Below, piece after piece: positions 43,407-52,766 of a DNA stretch of 64,000 bases (position 1 is its first letter; each line of letters starts with the position of its first letter). The notes beneath the pieces were generated by a model. It had not been told where the DNA came from, made no database searches, and was given only the letters and a program-made list of their open reading frames with translations. The translations under genes and the position numbers were made by a program. Source of the DNA: Gordonia zhenghanii (lineage in GTDB: Bacteria > Actinomycetota > Actinomycetes > Mycobacteriales > Mycobacteriaceae); contig NZ_JAKKOQ010000004.1 in assembly GCF_021738965.1 (NCBI RefSeq), positions 124,001-188,000 of the forward strand, written 5' to 3'.

Positions 43407-44921
43407 GTGTCGCGCTTCGTCGACCGCGTCAAGATCGATGTCGTCGCCGGTAACGGCGGGCATGGCTGCTCGTCGGTTCACCGCGAGAAGTTCAAGCCGC
43501 TCGGCGGCCCCGACGGCGGCAACGGCGGAAACGGCGGCGACGTACGCCTCATCGTCGATCCGCAGGTGCACACGCTTCTGGACTTCCACTTCCGTCCGCA
43601 CGCTCGCGGCACCAGTGGCCGTCCCGGCGAGGGCGGAAACCGAAGCGGGGCAACCGGGACCGAATTGGTACTCGCGGTCCCGGACGGCACCGTCGTCCTC
43701 GACGACAAGGGGACGATCCTCGCCGACATGGTGGGCGAGGGCACCGAATTCATCGCCGCACAGGGTGGTCGTGGCGGTCTCGGCAACGCGGCCCTCGCGT
43801 CGAAGGCACGCCGCGCTCCCGGCTTCGCGCTCCTCGGCGAACCCGGGGAGGAGCGCGAACTGGTACTCGAACTCAAGTCGGTCGCCGACGTCGGGCTCGT
43901 CGGCTTCCCCTCAGCGGGCAAGTCGTCGCTCGTCTCGGTGCTCTCGGCCGCGAAACCGAAGATCGCCGACTACCCGTTCACGACCCTGACCCCGAATCTC
44001 GGTGTCGTCACCGCAGGCGCCGACGTGTTCACCGTCGCCGACGTTCCGGGTCTCATCCCGGGCGCATCGCAGGGTCGCGGGCTCGGGTTGGAGTTCCTGC
44101 GCCACCTGGAACGTTGCGCGGTTCTGGCGCACGTCGTCGACTGCGCGACGCTCGACCCCGGGCGCGACCCGTTGTCGGACATCGACGCGCTCGAAGCCGA
44201 ACTCGCCGCCTACCAGCCCGCACTGGACGCCGACCACTCGCTCGGCGATCTCGCGAACCGGCCCCGGATCGTCGTGCTCAACAAGGTCGACATCCCGGAG
44301 GCCGACGAACTCGCAGAGCTCGTCGAAGCCGACATCGCCGAACGCGGCTGGCCGGTGTTCCGGATCTCCGCCGTCGCGCACAAGGGCTTGCAGGAGTTGA
44401 CTTTCGCGCTCGGCGAGATGGTCCGCGAGTACCGTGCCGCGCACGCGAAGCCCGTCGCGCGCCGTCAGGTGATCCGGCCCAAGGCCGTCGACCAGGGCGA
44501 GTTCACGGTCGAAGCCGATCCGGCGATCGAGGGCGGCTTCATCGTTCGCGGTGCTCGCCCCGAGCGGTGGATCCGGCAGACGCAGTTCGACAACGACGAA
44601 GCCGTCGGCTACCTCGCGGACCGCCTCAACCGACTCGGTGTGGAGGCAGCACTCGTCAAGAAGGGCGCACAGCCCGGCGCGGGCGTGACCATCGCAGGCG
44701 TGACGTTCGACTGGGAGCCGACGACGCCGGGCATCGAACAGGTGCCGCTGACGGGTCGAGGGACCGATATCCGTCTCGATCGCACCGATCGCATCGGCGC
44801 CGCTGAACGTAAGGTCGCTCGCGAGATGCGTCGTCGAAGCTCCGACGACGAGTCCACGGACGCACTCGGTTGGGAGAGCGACGATGCGCTCGGGGACGAC
44901 TCGCTCGAGGACGATGAGTGA
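43407..44921 (+). CDS. obg: Obg/CgtA GTPase
   Basis: A 504-residue GTPase of the 50S assembly and stress-control Obg group. The glycine-rich Obg fold ([36 protein letters not shown]) spans residues 1-160. The G1 motif GFPSAGKS is at 166-173, with G3 [10 protein letters not shown] and G4 NKVD. A C-terminal OCT domain is followed by an acidic tail ([13 protein letters not shown]). GTG has AGGAAGG 7-8 nt upstream. The stop overlaps the proB start by 8 bp. Confidence 0.96.
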   Translation: MSRFVDRVKIDVVAGNGGHGCSSVHREKFKPLGGPDGGNGGNGGDVRLIVDPQVHTLLDFHFRPHARGTSGRPGEGGNRSGATGTELVLAVPDGTVVLDDKGTILADMVGEGTEFIAAQGGRGGLGNAALASKARRAPGFALLGEPGEERELVLELKSVADVGLVGFPSAGKSSLVSVLSAAKPKIADYPFTTLTPNLGVVTAGADVFTVADVPGLIPGASQGRGLGLEFLRHLERCAVLAHVVDCATLDPGRDPLSDIDALEAELAAYQPALDADHSLGDLANRPRIVVLNKVDIPEADELAELVEADIAERGWPVFRISAVAHKGLQELTFALGEMVREYRAAHAKPVARRQVIRPKAVDQGEFTVEADPAIEGGFIVRGARPERWIRQTQFDNDEAVGYLADRLNRLGVEAALVKKGAQPGAGVTIAGVTFDWEPTTPGIEQVPLTGRGTDIRLDRTDRIGAAERKVAREMRRRSSDDESTDALGWESDDALGDDSLEDDE

Positions 44922-46029
44922 GGTCCGCCGCGGCATAGCGTCCGCACGCAGCATCGTGGTCAAGATCGGTTCGTCTGCGGTCACCGACATGACGACCGGA
45001 CTCGACCGAGACCGTCTCGATGCGCTCGTCGACGCGCTCGAAGGCCGAATGCAGTCCGGAACGGACGTCGTCGTGGTGTCCTCGGGCGCGATAGGCGCCG
45101 GGATCGCGCCCCTCGGCCTGCGTAAGCGGCCGACCGATCTGGCGACCAAACAGGCGGCCGCGAGCGTCGGCCAGTTGGCGCTCGCGCACGCGTGGGGGAC
45201 GTCGTTCGCCCGGTACGGTCGCGTGGTCGGCCAGGTGCTGTTGACCGCCGACGACTTCTCCGATCGTGGGCACCACGCGAACGCGCAGCGCACGCTCGAT
45301 CGCCTGCGCTCGCTGCACGCGGTGGCCGTCGTCAACGAGAACGACACCGTGGCGACCAACGAGATCCGGTTCGGAGACAACGACCGACTCGCGGCTCTCG
45401 TCGCGCATCTCGTGAGCGCCGACGCACTGGTTCTGCTGTCCGATGTCGACGGGCTGTACACCGGAGACCCCCGCAAACCGGGGCCCGACGGCACACCGGC
45501 GCGCCTCATCGAGCAGGTCGACGGACCCGACGACCTCGACGGCGTGATCGCCGGATCAGGCGGAGCTCTCGGGACCGGCGGAATGGCGTCCAAGCTCGCT
45601 GCGGCTCGTCTCGCCTCCGACTCGGGTGTGCCGGTGCTGTTGGCCTCAGCGTCCGACGCCGACGCCGCACTCCGCGGAGCGACGGTCGGCACGGCGTTCG
45701 CCGCGCGGCCGGAACGTCTGTCGGCGCGCCGGTTCTGGGTGCGCCACGCTGCGCAGTCGCACGGCCGACTCGTCCTCGACGACGGTGCGGTCACGGCGGT
45801 CTGCTTGCGGCGGCGTTCGCTCCTCGCCGCAGGCGTCGTCGCGGCGCACGGTGACTTCTCCAGTGGAGACGTCGTCGACCTCGTCGACCTAGCCGGGCGC
45901 GTTCGCGGCCGGGGAGTGGTGGGGTACGACGCCGACGACGTCGCACGGACGATCGGTAAGTCGACCGACGACCTCCCGTCGGATCTGCAACGTCCGATCA
46001 TCCACGCCGATCACCTCGTGCCTGCGTAG
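44914..46029 (+). CDS. proB: Glutamate 5-kinase
   Basis: A 371-residue enzyme that phosphorylates glutamate in the first step of proline synthesis. The amino acid kinase domain begins [13 protein letters not shown], with [29 protein letters not shown] and [19 protein letters not shown] domain occupies about residues 280-360. ATG 44914 lies inside the end of obg. proA is not next to it here. It converges on ectABC, so both osmolyte pathways meet at one terminator. Confidence 0.95.
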   Translation: MSEVRRGIASARSIVVKIGSSAVTDMTTGLDRDRLDALVDALEGRMQSGTDVVVVSSGAIGAGIAPLGLRKRPTDLATKQAAASVGQLALAHAWGTSFARYGRVVGQVLLTADDFSDRGHHANAQRTLDRLRSLHAVAVVNENDTVATNEIRFGDNDRLAALVAHLVSADALVLLSDVDGLYTGDPRKPGPDGTPARLIEQVDGPDDLDGVIAGSGGALGTGGMASKLAAARLASDSGVPVLLASASDADAALRGATVGTAFAARPERLSARRFWVRHAAQSHGRLVLDDGAVTAVCLRRRSLLAAGVVAAHGDFSSGDVVDLVDLAGRVRGRGVVGYDADDVARTIGKSTDDLPSDLQRPIIHADHLVPA

Positions 46030-46039
46030 AGACGAGAAA

Positions 46040-46082
46040 GAGCGCGTCGCCACCACTCGTATCGAGTGGCCGCGACGCGCTC
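46040..46082. terminator. Bidirectional hairpin between proB and ectC
   Basis: GAGCGCGTCG (46040-46049) pairs with CGACGCGCTC (46073-46082), and the inner CCACTCG/CGAGTGG (46053-46059, 46063-46069) extends the helix. It serves the convergent proB and ectABC units. Confidence 0.8.
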
Positions 46083-46104
46083 GTTCGTCGTCAGTCTCGT
46101 CGGA

Positions 46105-46533
46105 TCAGGCGCGGTGCTTGCCCGCAGCGTCCTCCACCGGCGGAACCTCCACCAACGGGTACACGCCGTTCTCGTCGTGCACCTCGGTGCCGACGACCGG
46201 CGGGTTGAAGACGCACAGCATACGGAGCTGCGTCTTCGCGGTGACGGTGTGGCGGTCGTACTTGTCCATCATGTACATGGTGCCCGCGGCGAGCGGGTAG
46301 GTGGTGCCCGTCTCGCGATCGAGGAGTTCGCCTTCGCCCTCCACCAGCCACACGGCCTCGATGTGGTTCGCGTAGTGGAACTCGTTGACCGAGCCGGCCT
46401 TGATCGTGGTCTCGTGGAACGAGAAGCCAACGCGGTCGCCGCCGAGCACGATGCGCTTGGAGACCCAATTGCCCTTGGGGTCGGCGACCTCACGGTCGGT
46501 GCCGGTGATTTCCTGGGTGGTGCGAACGATCAT
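46105..46533 (-). CDS. ectC: L-ectoine synthase
   Basis: A 142-residue cupin that cyclises N-gamma-acetyl-diaminobutyrate to ectoine. Visible family text: [40 protein letters not shown] and [16 protein letters not shown], which contain the metal-binding Glu, Tyr and His positions. ATG 46533 overlaps the ectB stop by 3 bp (ATGA arrangement on the minus strand). No ectD hydroxylase follows; the next gene is proB on the other strand. Confidence 0.95.
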   Translation of the reverse strand: MIVRTTQEITGTDREVADPKGNWVSKRIVLGGDRVGFSFHETTIKAGSVNEFHYANHIEAVWLVEGEGELLDRETGTTYPLAAGTMYMMDKYDRHTVTAKTQLRMLCVFNPPVVGTEVHDENGVYPLVEVPPVEDAAGKHRA

Positions 46534-47798
46534 CGGAGTACCTCTTCGACGGATGCGGTCAGAATGTCCATGCCCTGCTCGAGCTCGTCCTCGCTGAGCG
46601 TCAGGGGCGGCAGCAGCTTGATGACCTCGTCGGACGGTCCCGACGTCTCGGCCAACATTCCGCTGTCGAACGCCTTGGCGCAGGCCTTGCCCGCCTTCTC
46701 GGCGTCTTCGAATGCGAGGCCCTGGATCATGCCGCGGCCACGACGCTTGATGCCTTCGTTGCGCTTGCACAACTCGTCGAAGCGATCGGCGATGCGCTGG
46801 CCCTTCACCTTGGTCTGCTCGGCGAAGGAGTCGTCCGACCAGTAGGTGTCGATGGCGGCCTTGGCGGTCACGAACGACGGGTTGTTGCCGCGGAACGTGC
46901 CGTTGTGCTCGCCCGGCTCCCAGACGTCGAGTTCACGACGGCAGAGGGTCAGTGCCATCGGCAGGCCGTAGCCGCCGATCGACTTCGACAGCGTGACGAT
47001 GTCCGGGGTGATGCCCGACTCTTCGAACGAGAAGAAGTCGCCGGTGCGGCCGCAGCCCATCTGCACGTCGTCGACGATCAACAGCATGTCCTGGCGCTTG
47101 CACAGCTCGGCGAGGCCCTGGAGCCACTCGGCGCGGGCGACGTTGACGCCGCCTTCGCCCTGAACGGTCTCGACGATCACGGCGGCCGGGTGATTGAGCC
47201 CGCTGCCCTCGTCGTTGAGGACGCGCTCGAACCAGCTGAAGTCTTCGTGGGCGCCGCCCATGTAGTTGTCGAAAGGCATCGGGGTCGAGTGGACCAGCGG
47301 GATGCCTGCGCCTGCGCGCTTCATCGCATTGCCGGTGACCGACAGTGAGCCGAGGGTCATGCCGTGGAACGCGTTGGTGAAGTTCACGATGGCTTCGCGC
47401 CCGGTGACCTTGCGGGCCAGCTTGAGCGCGGACTCGACGGCGTTGGTGCCGGTCGGTCCGGGGAACTGGACGACGTAGTCCAGGTTTCGCGGTGCGAGGA
47501 TCTTGCTCGCGAATGCTTCGAGGAACTCACCCTTGGCCACGGTGTTCATGTCGAGGCCGTGCGTGATGCCGTCGCGCGAGATGTAGTCGATCAGCGCTTC
47601 CTTGAAGGTCGGGTTGTTGTGCCCGTAGTTCAGTGCGCCTGCACCGGCGAAGAAGTCGAGGTAACGCTTGCCGTCGACGTCGGTGATCCAGCTTCCCTTG
47701 GCGGTGTCGAACATCGCCGGCCAGTTACGGCAGTAGGAGCGGACCTGTGATTCGTACGTGGTGAAGATGTCTTCCGTCACGGAGCTTTTCTGCGTCAT
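46530..47798 (-). CDS. ectB: Diaminobutyrate-2-oxoglutarate transaminase
   Basis: A 422-residue class III aminotransferase making L-2,4-diaminobutyrate from aspartate semialdehyde and glutamate, the first step of ectoine synthesis. Family marks: [16 protein letters not shown] near residue 48, [33 protein letters not shown], the cofactor Asp in [13 protein letters not shown] and the PLP lysine in [13 protein letters not shown]. It is 35 bp behind ectA and overlaps ectC. Confidence 0.96.
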   Translation of the reverse strand: MTQKSSVTEDIFTTYESQVRSYCRNWPAMFDTAKGSWITDVDGKRYLDFFAGAGALNYGHNNPTFKEALIDYISRDGITHGLDMNTVAKGEFLEAFASKILAPRNLDYVVQFPGPTGTNAVESALKLARKVTGREAIVNFTNAFHGMTLGSLSVTGNAMKRAGAGIPLVHSTPMPFDNYMGGAHEDFSWFERVLNDEGSGLNHPAAVIVETVQGEGGVNVARAEWLQGLAELCKRQDMLLIVDDVQMGCGRTGDFFSFEESGITPDIVTLSKSIGGYGLPMALTLCRRELDVWEPGEHNGTFRGNNPSFVTAKAAIDTYWSDDSFAEQTKVKGQRIADRFDELCKRNEGIKRRGRGMIQGLAFEDAEKAGKACAKAFDSGMLAETSGPSDEVIKLLPPLTLSEDELEQGMDILTASVEEVLR

Positions 47799-47833
47799 TG
47801 TGTAGTTGTCCTTACAGTTTGTCGGCGTCGTGA

Positions 47834-48358
47834 TTACTTGGACGCCGGCGACAGCCGGTAGAGATCTTCCGGCTCGTGCGAATCGCCGAAGAGTTCGGCC
47901 TTGAGGAAGGGTTCGCGGGTGAACTCAAGCCCGAGTTCGCGGGCGACCCCGGCGAAGAGCGCCTGCGACGCCTCGTTGTCTGGGCTGATCGTCGTGTGGA
48001 TCGCGGTCACGCCCGACCCGGCGTTGCGCTTGAACAGCTCACGCAACATGGTTCCGGCGATCCGCTTACCGCGCTGATCGGAGTCGACCGCGACCTGCCA
48101 CACCATCTGTGCGTAATCGGCCTGCGGTCGGCGGTATCCGGTGACGAAGCCTACGACCCTTCCCTCTACTTCGGCGACAATGGAGGTGTCGGAGAAGTCT
48201 GCGCCCCACAACACGTAGGCGTAACTCGAATTCACATCGAGTACCTGCGAGTCGCGAGCGATCTCCCACATTCTGATTCCATCGTCAACCCGGGGCCGCC
48301 GGTAGGCGACACCGTTGTCGTCGTTCAAATCGAACTGAGTCTCTGATTCCGGGTTCAT
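47834..48358 (-). CDS. ectA: L-2,4-diaminobutyrate acetyltransferase
   Basis: A 174-residue GNAT enzyme that acetylates diaminobutyrate. [19 protein letters not shown] opens the domain, [20 protein letters not shown] is the substrate-binding signature of EctA, and [20 protein letters not shown] is the acetyl-CoA loop. It is first in ectABC and has its own promoter in the gap after the sirtuin gene. No ribosome site is obvious at ATG 48358, consistent with a very short leader. Confidence 0.95.
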   Translation of the reverse strand: MNPESETQFDLNDDNGVAYRRPRVDDGIRMWEIARDSQVLDVNSSYAYVLWGADFSDTSIVAEVEGRVVGFVTGYRRPQADYAQMVWQVAVDSDQRGKRIAGTMLRELFKRNAGSGVTAIHTTISPDNEASQALFAGVARELGLEFTREPFLKAELFGDSHEPEDLYRLSPASK

Positions 48359-48368
48359 GACGTGTTCA

Positions 48369-48397
48369 AGGTTAGCCAGCGGTCACATCGATGTCAC
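48369..48397 (-). promoter_or_regulatory. Promoter of ectABC
   Basis: On the minus strand GTGACA (48392-48397) and TAACCT (48369-48374) are 17 bp apart, ending 10 nt before the ectA ATG. The leader would be about 3-4 nt. This makes ectABC independent of the upstream sirtuin gene. Confidence 0.55.
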
Positions 48398-48464
48398 ACG
48401 ATCGGCGCAGGAGCCCCGATAAAGCCTGTGCTTTGTGCAGGCCAACCACGGGTTGTGCATTAAA

Positions 48465-49379
48465 TCACACGAAAGCGTTCGAAACGTGCCGAGCAGACGC
48501 TCGTGACAGATCGACGAGCATCGGCAGGATCGCCTCGCACCGGTGATCGATCTTGACCGCGGCGACGTCGTCGCCGCGGGTGCGGCCCCGATTCACGATG
48601 ACGACGGGCTTGCCCGAACGGGCCGCATGCCGAACGAACCGGAGCCCGGACATGACGCTGAGCGACGAGCCCGCGACCAGCATGGCGTCGGCGTCGTCGA
48701 CCATCGCGAACGCACGGTCCACGACCGGCCGGGGGACGCTCTCGCCGAAGTAGACGATGTCGGGCTTCAAGACGCCGCCGCACGCGGCGCAGTCGACGAT
48801 CGTGAAGTCGGAGGTGTCGTCGAGCACCGCGTCGGCGTCGGGTGCCACCTCGATGGCTCCGCGACCACGGACTCGGTCGGCGAAACCCGGGTTCGCTTCT
48901 TCTAAAGACTGGGCGAGCAGATGACGTGACTGGGTGTGTCCGCACGACAGACAGATCACCCGCCCGTACGAACCGTGGATGTCGAGCACCGGGCGGGAGC
49001 CGGCCTTGAGATGCAGCATGTCGACGTTCTGGGTGATGACTCCGGTTGCGACGCCCGCGCGCTGCAGATCGGTGATCGCGCGGTGGGCGGCATTCGGGGT
49101 CGCCGCGTCCATGTGGCGCCACCCGAGATGGTTGCGCGCCCAGTAGTGGCGACGGAAGTCGGCCGAGGAGAGGAACTGCTCGATGGTCATGGGGTTGCGG
49201 GGGACGGCGTCCGGGCTGCGGTAGTCGGGGATGCCCGACGGCGTCGACACTCCGGCCCCGGTGAGGACGACGGTCCGTCGCCCGGCCAAGACGCGGGTCG
49301 CGAGGCTCGCGCGTCCGACGGGGTCGGTGTCGGCGAGGGTCGGCGGTGCCGGAGTCCAAGCAGTGACGCGCGTGCGCAT
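48465..49379 (-). CDS. Class II (SIRT4-type) sirtuin, NAD-dependent protein deacylase
   Basis: A 304-residue sirtuin. The NAD motif GAGVSTPSGIPDYRSPD is at residues 41-57, QNVDMLHLKAGS at 117-128, the catalytic His135 in LDIHGS, the zinc cysteines at 143/146 and 197/200, then KPDIVYFGESVP and GSSLSVMSG. The segment HYWARNHLGWRHM and the wide gap between cysteine pairs match human SIRT4 more than CobB, which places it in class II. SIRT4 enzymes remove lipoyl and other acyl groups. ATG 49379 is divergent from rsmD with 27 bp between. Confidence 0.9.
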   Translation of the reverse strand: MRTRVTAWTPAPPTLADTDPVGRASLATRVLAGRRTVVLTGAGVSTPSGIPDYRSPDAVPRNPMTIEQFLSSADFRRHYWARNHLGWRHMDAATPNAAHRAITDLQRAGVATGVITQNVDMLHLKAGSRPVLDIHGSYGRVICLSCGHTQSRHLLAQSLEEANPGFADRVRGRGAIEVAPDADAVLDDTSDFTIVDCAACGGVLKPDIVYFGESVPRPVVDRAFAMVDDADAMLVAGSSLSVMSGLRFVRHAARSGKPVVIVNRGRTRGDDVAAVKIDHRCEAILPMLVDLSRASARHVSNAFV

Positions 49380-49406
49380 GCTTCGAGGATACGATGGTTC
49401 ACCGAT

Positions 49407-49967
49407 ATGACCAGGATCATCGCCGGAGAGTTCCGAGGACGCCGTCTGGGCGTGCCAGCCGATACGACCCGACCCACGTCCGACCGTGTCCGTGAGGCGG
49501 TCTTCTCGATGCTCGGCGCCCGCACCGACCTCGACGGTGTGCGGGTCGCCGACCTGTACGCGGGGACCGGTGCGCTCGGCATCGAAGCCGTCTCGCGCGG
49601 CGCGGAGTCGTCCGTGCTCGTCGAAGCCGACCGTCGTGCGGCGAAGGTGATCGCCGACAACGTCGCCGTCTGTCAGGCCGGACGTCGGGTGCGTGTGGTG
49701 GGCCGAAGCGTCGAATCGTTCCTCGCCTCGACTGCAGGCCCGTTCGATCTCGTCTTCATCGACCCGCCCTACGACGTGACGTCCGACGACGTCGCGGCAG
49801 TCCTGACGATGCTTGTTCCCGCGTTGGCGGACGACGCCTGGGTGGTGGTCGAACGGGGATCTCGGAGTGGGCCCGTCGAGCTGCCCGTGGGACTGGAAGC
49901 CGTGGTGGACAAGAAGTACGGCGACTCGGTGGTGCACTTGCTGCAGCGGGTAGATTCGCCGTCATGA
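49407..49967 (+). CDS. rsmD: 16S rRNA (guanine-N2)-methyltransferase RsmD
   Basis: A 186-residue SAM-dependent methyltransferase acting on G966 (E. coli numbering) of 16S rRNA. MTRIIAGEFRGRRL is the conserved opening. The SAM loop DLYAGTGALGIEA starts at residue 49, and the catalytic DPPY is at 119-122. A TACGAT at 49390-49395 would give a leader of about 5 nt. The gene overlaps coaD by 4 bp, a pairing conserved widely. Confidence 0.93.
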   Translation: MTRIIAGEFRGRRLGVPADTTRPTSDRVREAVFSMLGARTDLDGVRVADLYAGTGALGIEAVSRGAESSVLVEADRRAAKVIADNVAVCQAGRRVRVVGRSVESFLASTAGPFDLVFIDPPYDVTSDDVAAVLTMLVPALADDAWVVVERGSRSGPVELPVGLEAVVDKKYGDSVVHLLQRVDSPS

Positions 49968-50452
49968 GTGCTGCGGTGTGCCCCGGTTCGTACGACCCGT
50001 TCACCCTCGGTCACCGGTTCGTCGTCGAGCGCACGTCGGCTCGCTTCGACCGCGTGGTGGTCGCGGTGGTGGTCAATCCCAACAAGCAGGGGATGTTCTC
50101 GATCGACGAGCGGATCGACTTGATCCGACGTGACTGCGCCGATCTGCCCAACGTCGAGGTCCGGTCCTGGTCCGGCCTGCTCGTCGACTTGGTCCGGGAC
50201 GACGACCTGCCGACCATCGTGAAGGGTCTGCGGTCGGAGACCGACTTCGCTTACGAGACGCCGATGGCGCAGATGAACCGCGAACTCGCCGACGCCGAGA
50301 CGCTGTTCATGCTCACCGACCCGAAGTTCGCCCACGTCTCGAGCTCCCTGGTCAAGGAAGTCGCGAAGCTCGGCGGCGACGTCACCCCGTACCTCGCGCC
50401 GCACATCCACGCCGCCCTCCGCGGCAAGATCGACGGCGTCCAGTCCGTCTGA
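49964..50452 (+). CDS. coaD: Phosphopantetheine adenylyltransferase
   Basis: A 162-residue nucleotidyltransferase performing the fourth step of coenzyme A synthesis. The T/HxGH signature is TLGH (residues 14-17) within CPGSYDPFTLGHRFVVER. VNPNKQGMFSIDERIDLIR, KGLRSETDFAYETPMAQMN and SSSLVKEVAKLGGDV are further conserved blocks. The usual aromatic after the HxGH motif (HLD in most homologues) is RF here, a mild difference. ATG overlaps the rsmD stop. Confidence 0.94.
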   Translation: MSAAVCPGSYDPFTLGHRFVVERTSARFDRVVVAVVVNPNKQGMFSIDERIDLIRRDCADLPNVEVRSWSGLLVDLVRDDDLPTIVKGLRSETDFAYETPMAQMNRELADAETLFMLTDPKFAHVSSSLVKEVAKLGGDVTPYLAPHIHAALRGKIDGVQSV

Positions 50453-50462
50453 CGGCTGTGAC

Positions 50463-50519
50463 GCTGGTCGAGCCCCCATGCTGGTCGAGCCCCCATGCTG
50501 GTCGAGCGGAGTCGAGACC
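50463..50519. repeat. Second cluster of the GGTCGAG repeat
   Basis: Two 17-bp units of GCTGGTCGAGCCCCCAT stand in tandem ahead of one full copy (50497-50519) of the longer element seen at 16894-17039. The cluster starts 10 bp after the coaD stop. Confidence 0.8.
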
Positions 50520-50638
50520 CCGCCGAACAGCCCACAACGTAGATACCGACACGCCGACCCAGCCTCTCCAGTCACACGCGCAACATTCGGCACAATGGCC
50601 TCATTGACGTCAAGGCCTTGTGCCGGATCGGAGTAACC

Positions 50639-51433
50639 GTGTACCGCGTATTCGAAGCGCTGGACGAGCTCGTCGCTCTCGTGGAAGAGGCGCGCACCGT
50701 CCCGATGACCGCAGGCTGCCTCGTCCCTCGGGGCGACGTGCTTGAACTGCTCGACGATCTGCGCGATGCGCTGCCCGCCGAGCTCGACGACGCACAGGAC
50801 GTGCTGGACGAGCGCGACACCCTCGTCGGCAATGCTCGTGAGACGTCCGACCGATTGATCACCGGAGCCGAGAACGACTCGGAGGCGATGCTCGCGCACG
50901 CCAAGGCGGAGTCGGATCGCATCCTGGCCGAAGCCGAGGCCAAGGCCGAGCGCATCGTCGCCGAGTCGGGCATCCACGCGCAGCACACGGTCGACGCCGC
51001 AGCCGAAGAGGCTCAGCGTCTGGAGACCAGCGCGAACCGTGAGTTCGAAGCCGTGACCGGCCGTGCCCGCGCCGAAGCCGCACGGGTGGTCGAGGCAGGC
51101 GACTCCAGCTACCACAAGTCCGTCGCCGACGGCATCGCCGAACAGCAGCGACTGGTCTCCGACTCGGAGATCGTGGCCGCATCGAAGAGCGAGGCCGAGC
51201 GAATCGTCGACGCTGCACATGCCGAGTCGGACCGCCTGCGCGGCGAATGCGACATCTACGTCGACGACAAGCTCGCCGACTTCGAAGACGTCCTGACCGG
51301 AACTCTGCGGTCGGTCAATCGCGGTCGACAGCAGCTTCGCACCGGCGCAGGCATGCACGATTACGTCGAGTACCCGCACAGCGTCGACGTCGCGCACGAG
51401 GACGACCGCAGTCCCGCGCAGATGGCGGGCTGA
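50639..51433 (+). CDS. sepIVA: SepIVA-type septation protein (DivIVA-like coiled coil)
   Basis: A 264-residue cytoplasmic protein, highly similar in text to M. tuberculosis Rv2927c / SepIVA. A DivIVA-like N-terminus (YRVFEALDELVALVEEARTV, PMTAGCLVPRGDVLELLDDL) is followed by a long heptad-rich coiled coil of ESDRILAEAEAKAERIVAE type up to about residue 215. Then comes the conserved RLRGECDIYVDDKLADFED and RGRQQLRTGAG tail. SepIVA acts at the septum and in polar growth in mycobacteria. GTG 50639 has GGAG 5 nt upstream. Confidence 0.9.
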   Translation: MYRVFEALDELVALVEEARTVPMTAGCLVPRGDVLELLDDLRDALPAELDDAQDVLDERDTLVGNARETSDRLITGAENDSEAMLAHAKAESDRILAEAEAKAERIVAESGIHAQHTVDAAAEEAQRLETSANREFEAVTGRARAEAARVVEAGDSSYHKSVADGIAEQQRLVSDSEIVAASKSEAERIVDAAHAESDRLRGECDIYVDDKLADFEDVLTGTLRSVNRGRQQLRTGAGMHDYVEYPHSVDVAHEDDRSPAQMAG

Positions 51434-51460
51434 CACAGCGGTTGAGTGCTCGCGTAAAAT
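51432..51460 (+). promoter_or_regulatory. Promoter TTGAGT-17-TAAAAT (leaderless DUF177)
   Basis: TTGAGT (51432-51437) and TAAAAT (51455-51460) are 17 bp apart, the best-formed promoter in the window. The -10 ends 8 nt before GTG 51469, so the transcript starts at or next to the start codon. The promoter begins at the sepIVA stop. Confidence 0.65.
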
Positions 51461-51468
51461 CACTGAAC

Positions 51469-52020
51469 GTGAGTGTCAAACCGTTCGTCATCGATGTCCG
51501 CAGCGTGCCGCGGCGTGCCGGGTCCATGGTCGAGGTCGACCGCACCGTAACCACTCCCGATCGAATCGGTGCGGAGATGATCGGCATCCCGGCCGACTCT
51601 CCGGTGCGGCTCGACCTGCGACTGGAGTCGGTCACTGAGGGCGTCCTCGTGTCCGGGACAGTGAGTGCAGGCACTCAGGGGCAGTGCGGTCGCTGCCTGG
51701 ATCCGATGGACGACTCGGTGTCGGTGTACCTGACCGAGCTGTTCGCATATCTGGACTCGGAGACCGACAAGACCACCGACGACGAAGACGTCGAGCGGAT
51801 CGTCGACGAGGAGATCGACCTCGAGCAGACCATCATCGATGCGATCGCCACGGAGCTCCCGTTGACGCCGGTGTGCCGACCGGACTGTCCTGGTCTGTGT
51901 CAGGTGTGCGGCGTACGGCTCGCCGACGCCGAACCAGACCACGGTCACGACATCATCGATCCTCGGTGGGCCAAGCTCGCTGACAAGCTGGTCGACCCGG
52001 CTCCGGACGACCGCGAATGA
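51469..52020 (+). CDS. DUF177/YceD-family protein
   Basis: A 183-residue YceD-like protein with the CxxC pairs [10 protein letters not shown] and [13 protein letters not shown] that suggest zinc binding, an acidic middle ([20 protein letters not shown]) and the end [12 protein letters not shown]. YceD proteins are linked with 23S rRNA in plants and usually sit before rpmF. Here, as in mycobacteria, rnc follows directly with a 4-bp overlap and rpmF is absent. Coupling to RNase III supports a role in rRNA maturation. Confidence 0.88.
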   Translation: MSVKPFVIDVRSVPRRAGSMVEVDRTVTTPDRIGAEMIGIPADSPVRLDLRLESVTEGVLVSGTVSAGTQGQCGRCLDPMDDSVSVYLTELFAYLDSETDKTTDDEDVERIVDEEIDLEQTIIDAIATELPLTPVCRPDCPGLCQVCGVRLADAEPDHGHDIIDPRWAKLADKLVDPAPDDRE

Positions 52021-52760
52021 CCAAACAACCCGATCCCGGCGTCCTGCTCGACGCGCTCGGTGTCCAGATCGGCCCTGAGCTGCTGACCCTGGCGCTGACC
52101 CACCGTTCGTACGCGTACGAGAACGGCGGGCTCCCGACCAACGAACGGCTCGAGTTCTTGGGAGACGCGGTGCTCGGCGTCGTCGTCACCGAACGTCTGT
52201 ACGTCGGATTTCCCGATCGGCCGGAAGGCGAGCTCGCCAAGATCCGCGCGAGCGTCGTCAACATGCACGCATTGGCCGACGTCGCCCGCGGACTCGGCGA
52301 AGGCGGTCTCGGCGCGCATATCCACCTCGGTCGCGGCGAGGAGCTGACGGGCGGCCGCGACAAGGAGAGCATCCTGGCCGACGGGCTCGAGTCGGTGTTC
52401 GGCGCATTGTTCCTCGATCACGGCATCGAGGAGGCCAAGCGAGTCATCATGACTCTGTTCGAGCCGATCATCGCCCGTGCAGGCGAACTCGGCGCAGGCC
52501 TGGACTGGAAGACGTCGTTGCAGGAGCTGTCGGCTGAGAAGAATGCCGGACAGCCGCACTATCAGGTGACCTCGACCGGGCCCGACCACGACAAGGAGTT
52601 CACGGCGGTCGCCGTCGTCGCGGGACGAGAGCTCGGCGAAGGCCGTGGACGGACCAAGAAGGAAGCCGAACAGAATGCGGCAGCGCTCGCGTGGCGTGAG
52701 TTGAGCGAGGCCACCGACTTCGTCGGCAGCGCGGACGACGGCGCTGCGTCGAGCAGCTAG
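52017..52760 (+). CDS. rnc: Ribonuclease III
   Basis: A 247-residue double-strand-specific endoribonuclease that processes rRNA precursors. The catalytic signature [15 protein letters not shown] starts at residue 43, the second metal site is in [20 protein letters not shown], and a C-terminal dsRNA-binding domain ([20 protein letters not shown] to [11 protein letters not shown]) is complete. ATG overlaps the DUF177 stop (ATGA). Confidence 0.96.
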   Translation: MTKQPDPGVLLDALGVQIGPELLTLALTHRSYAYENGGLPTNERLEFLGDAVLGVVVTERLYVGFPDRPEGELAKIRASVVNMHALADVARGLGEGGLGAHIHLGRGEELTGGRDKESILADGLESVFGALFLDHGIEEAKRVIMTLFEPIIARAGELGAGLDWKTSLQELSAEKNAGQPHYQVTSTGPDHDKEFTAVAVVAGRELGEGRGRTKKEAEQNAAALAWRELSEATDFVGSADDGAASSS

Positions 52761-52766
52761 CTTCTC

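Noticed and set aside
48424..48442. Short inverted repeat GCCTG/CAGGC between the sirtuin and ectA genes
   Set aside because: The stem is only 5 bp with a 9-nt loop; too weak to call a terminator, though it lies after the sirtuin stop.
46105..49379. ectABC plus sirtuin as one novel stress operon
   Set aside because: ectA has its own -35/-10 pair in the gap and there is no overlap with the sirtuin gene, so co-transcription is unproven.
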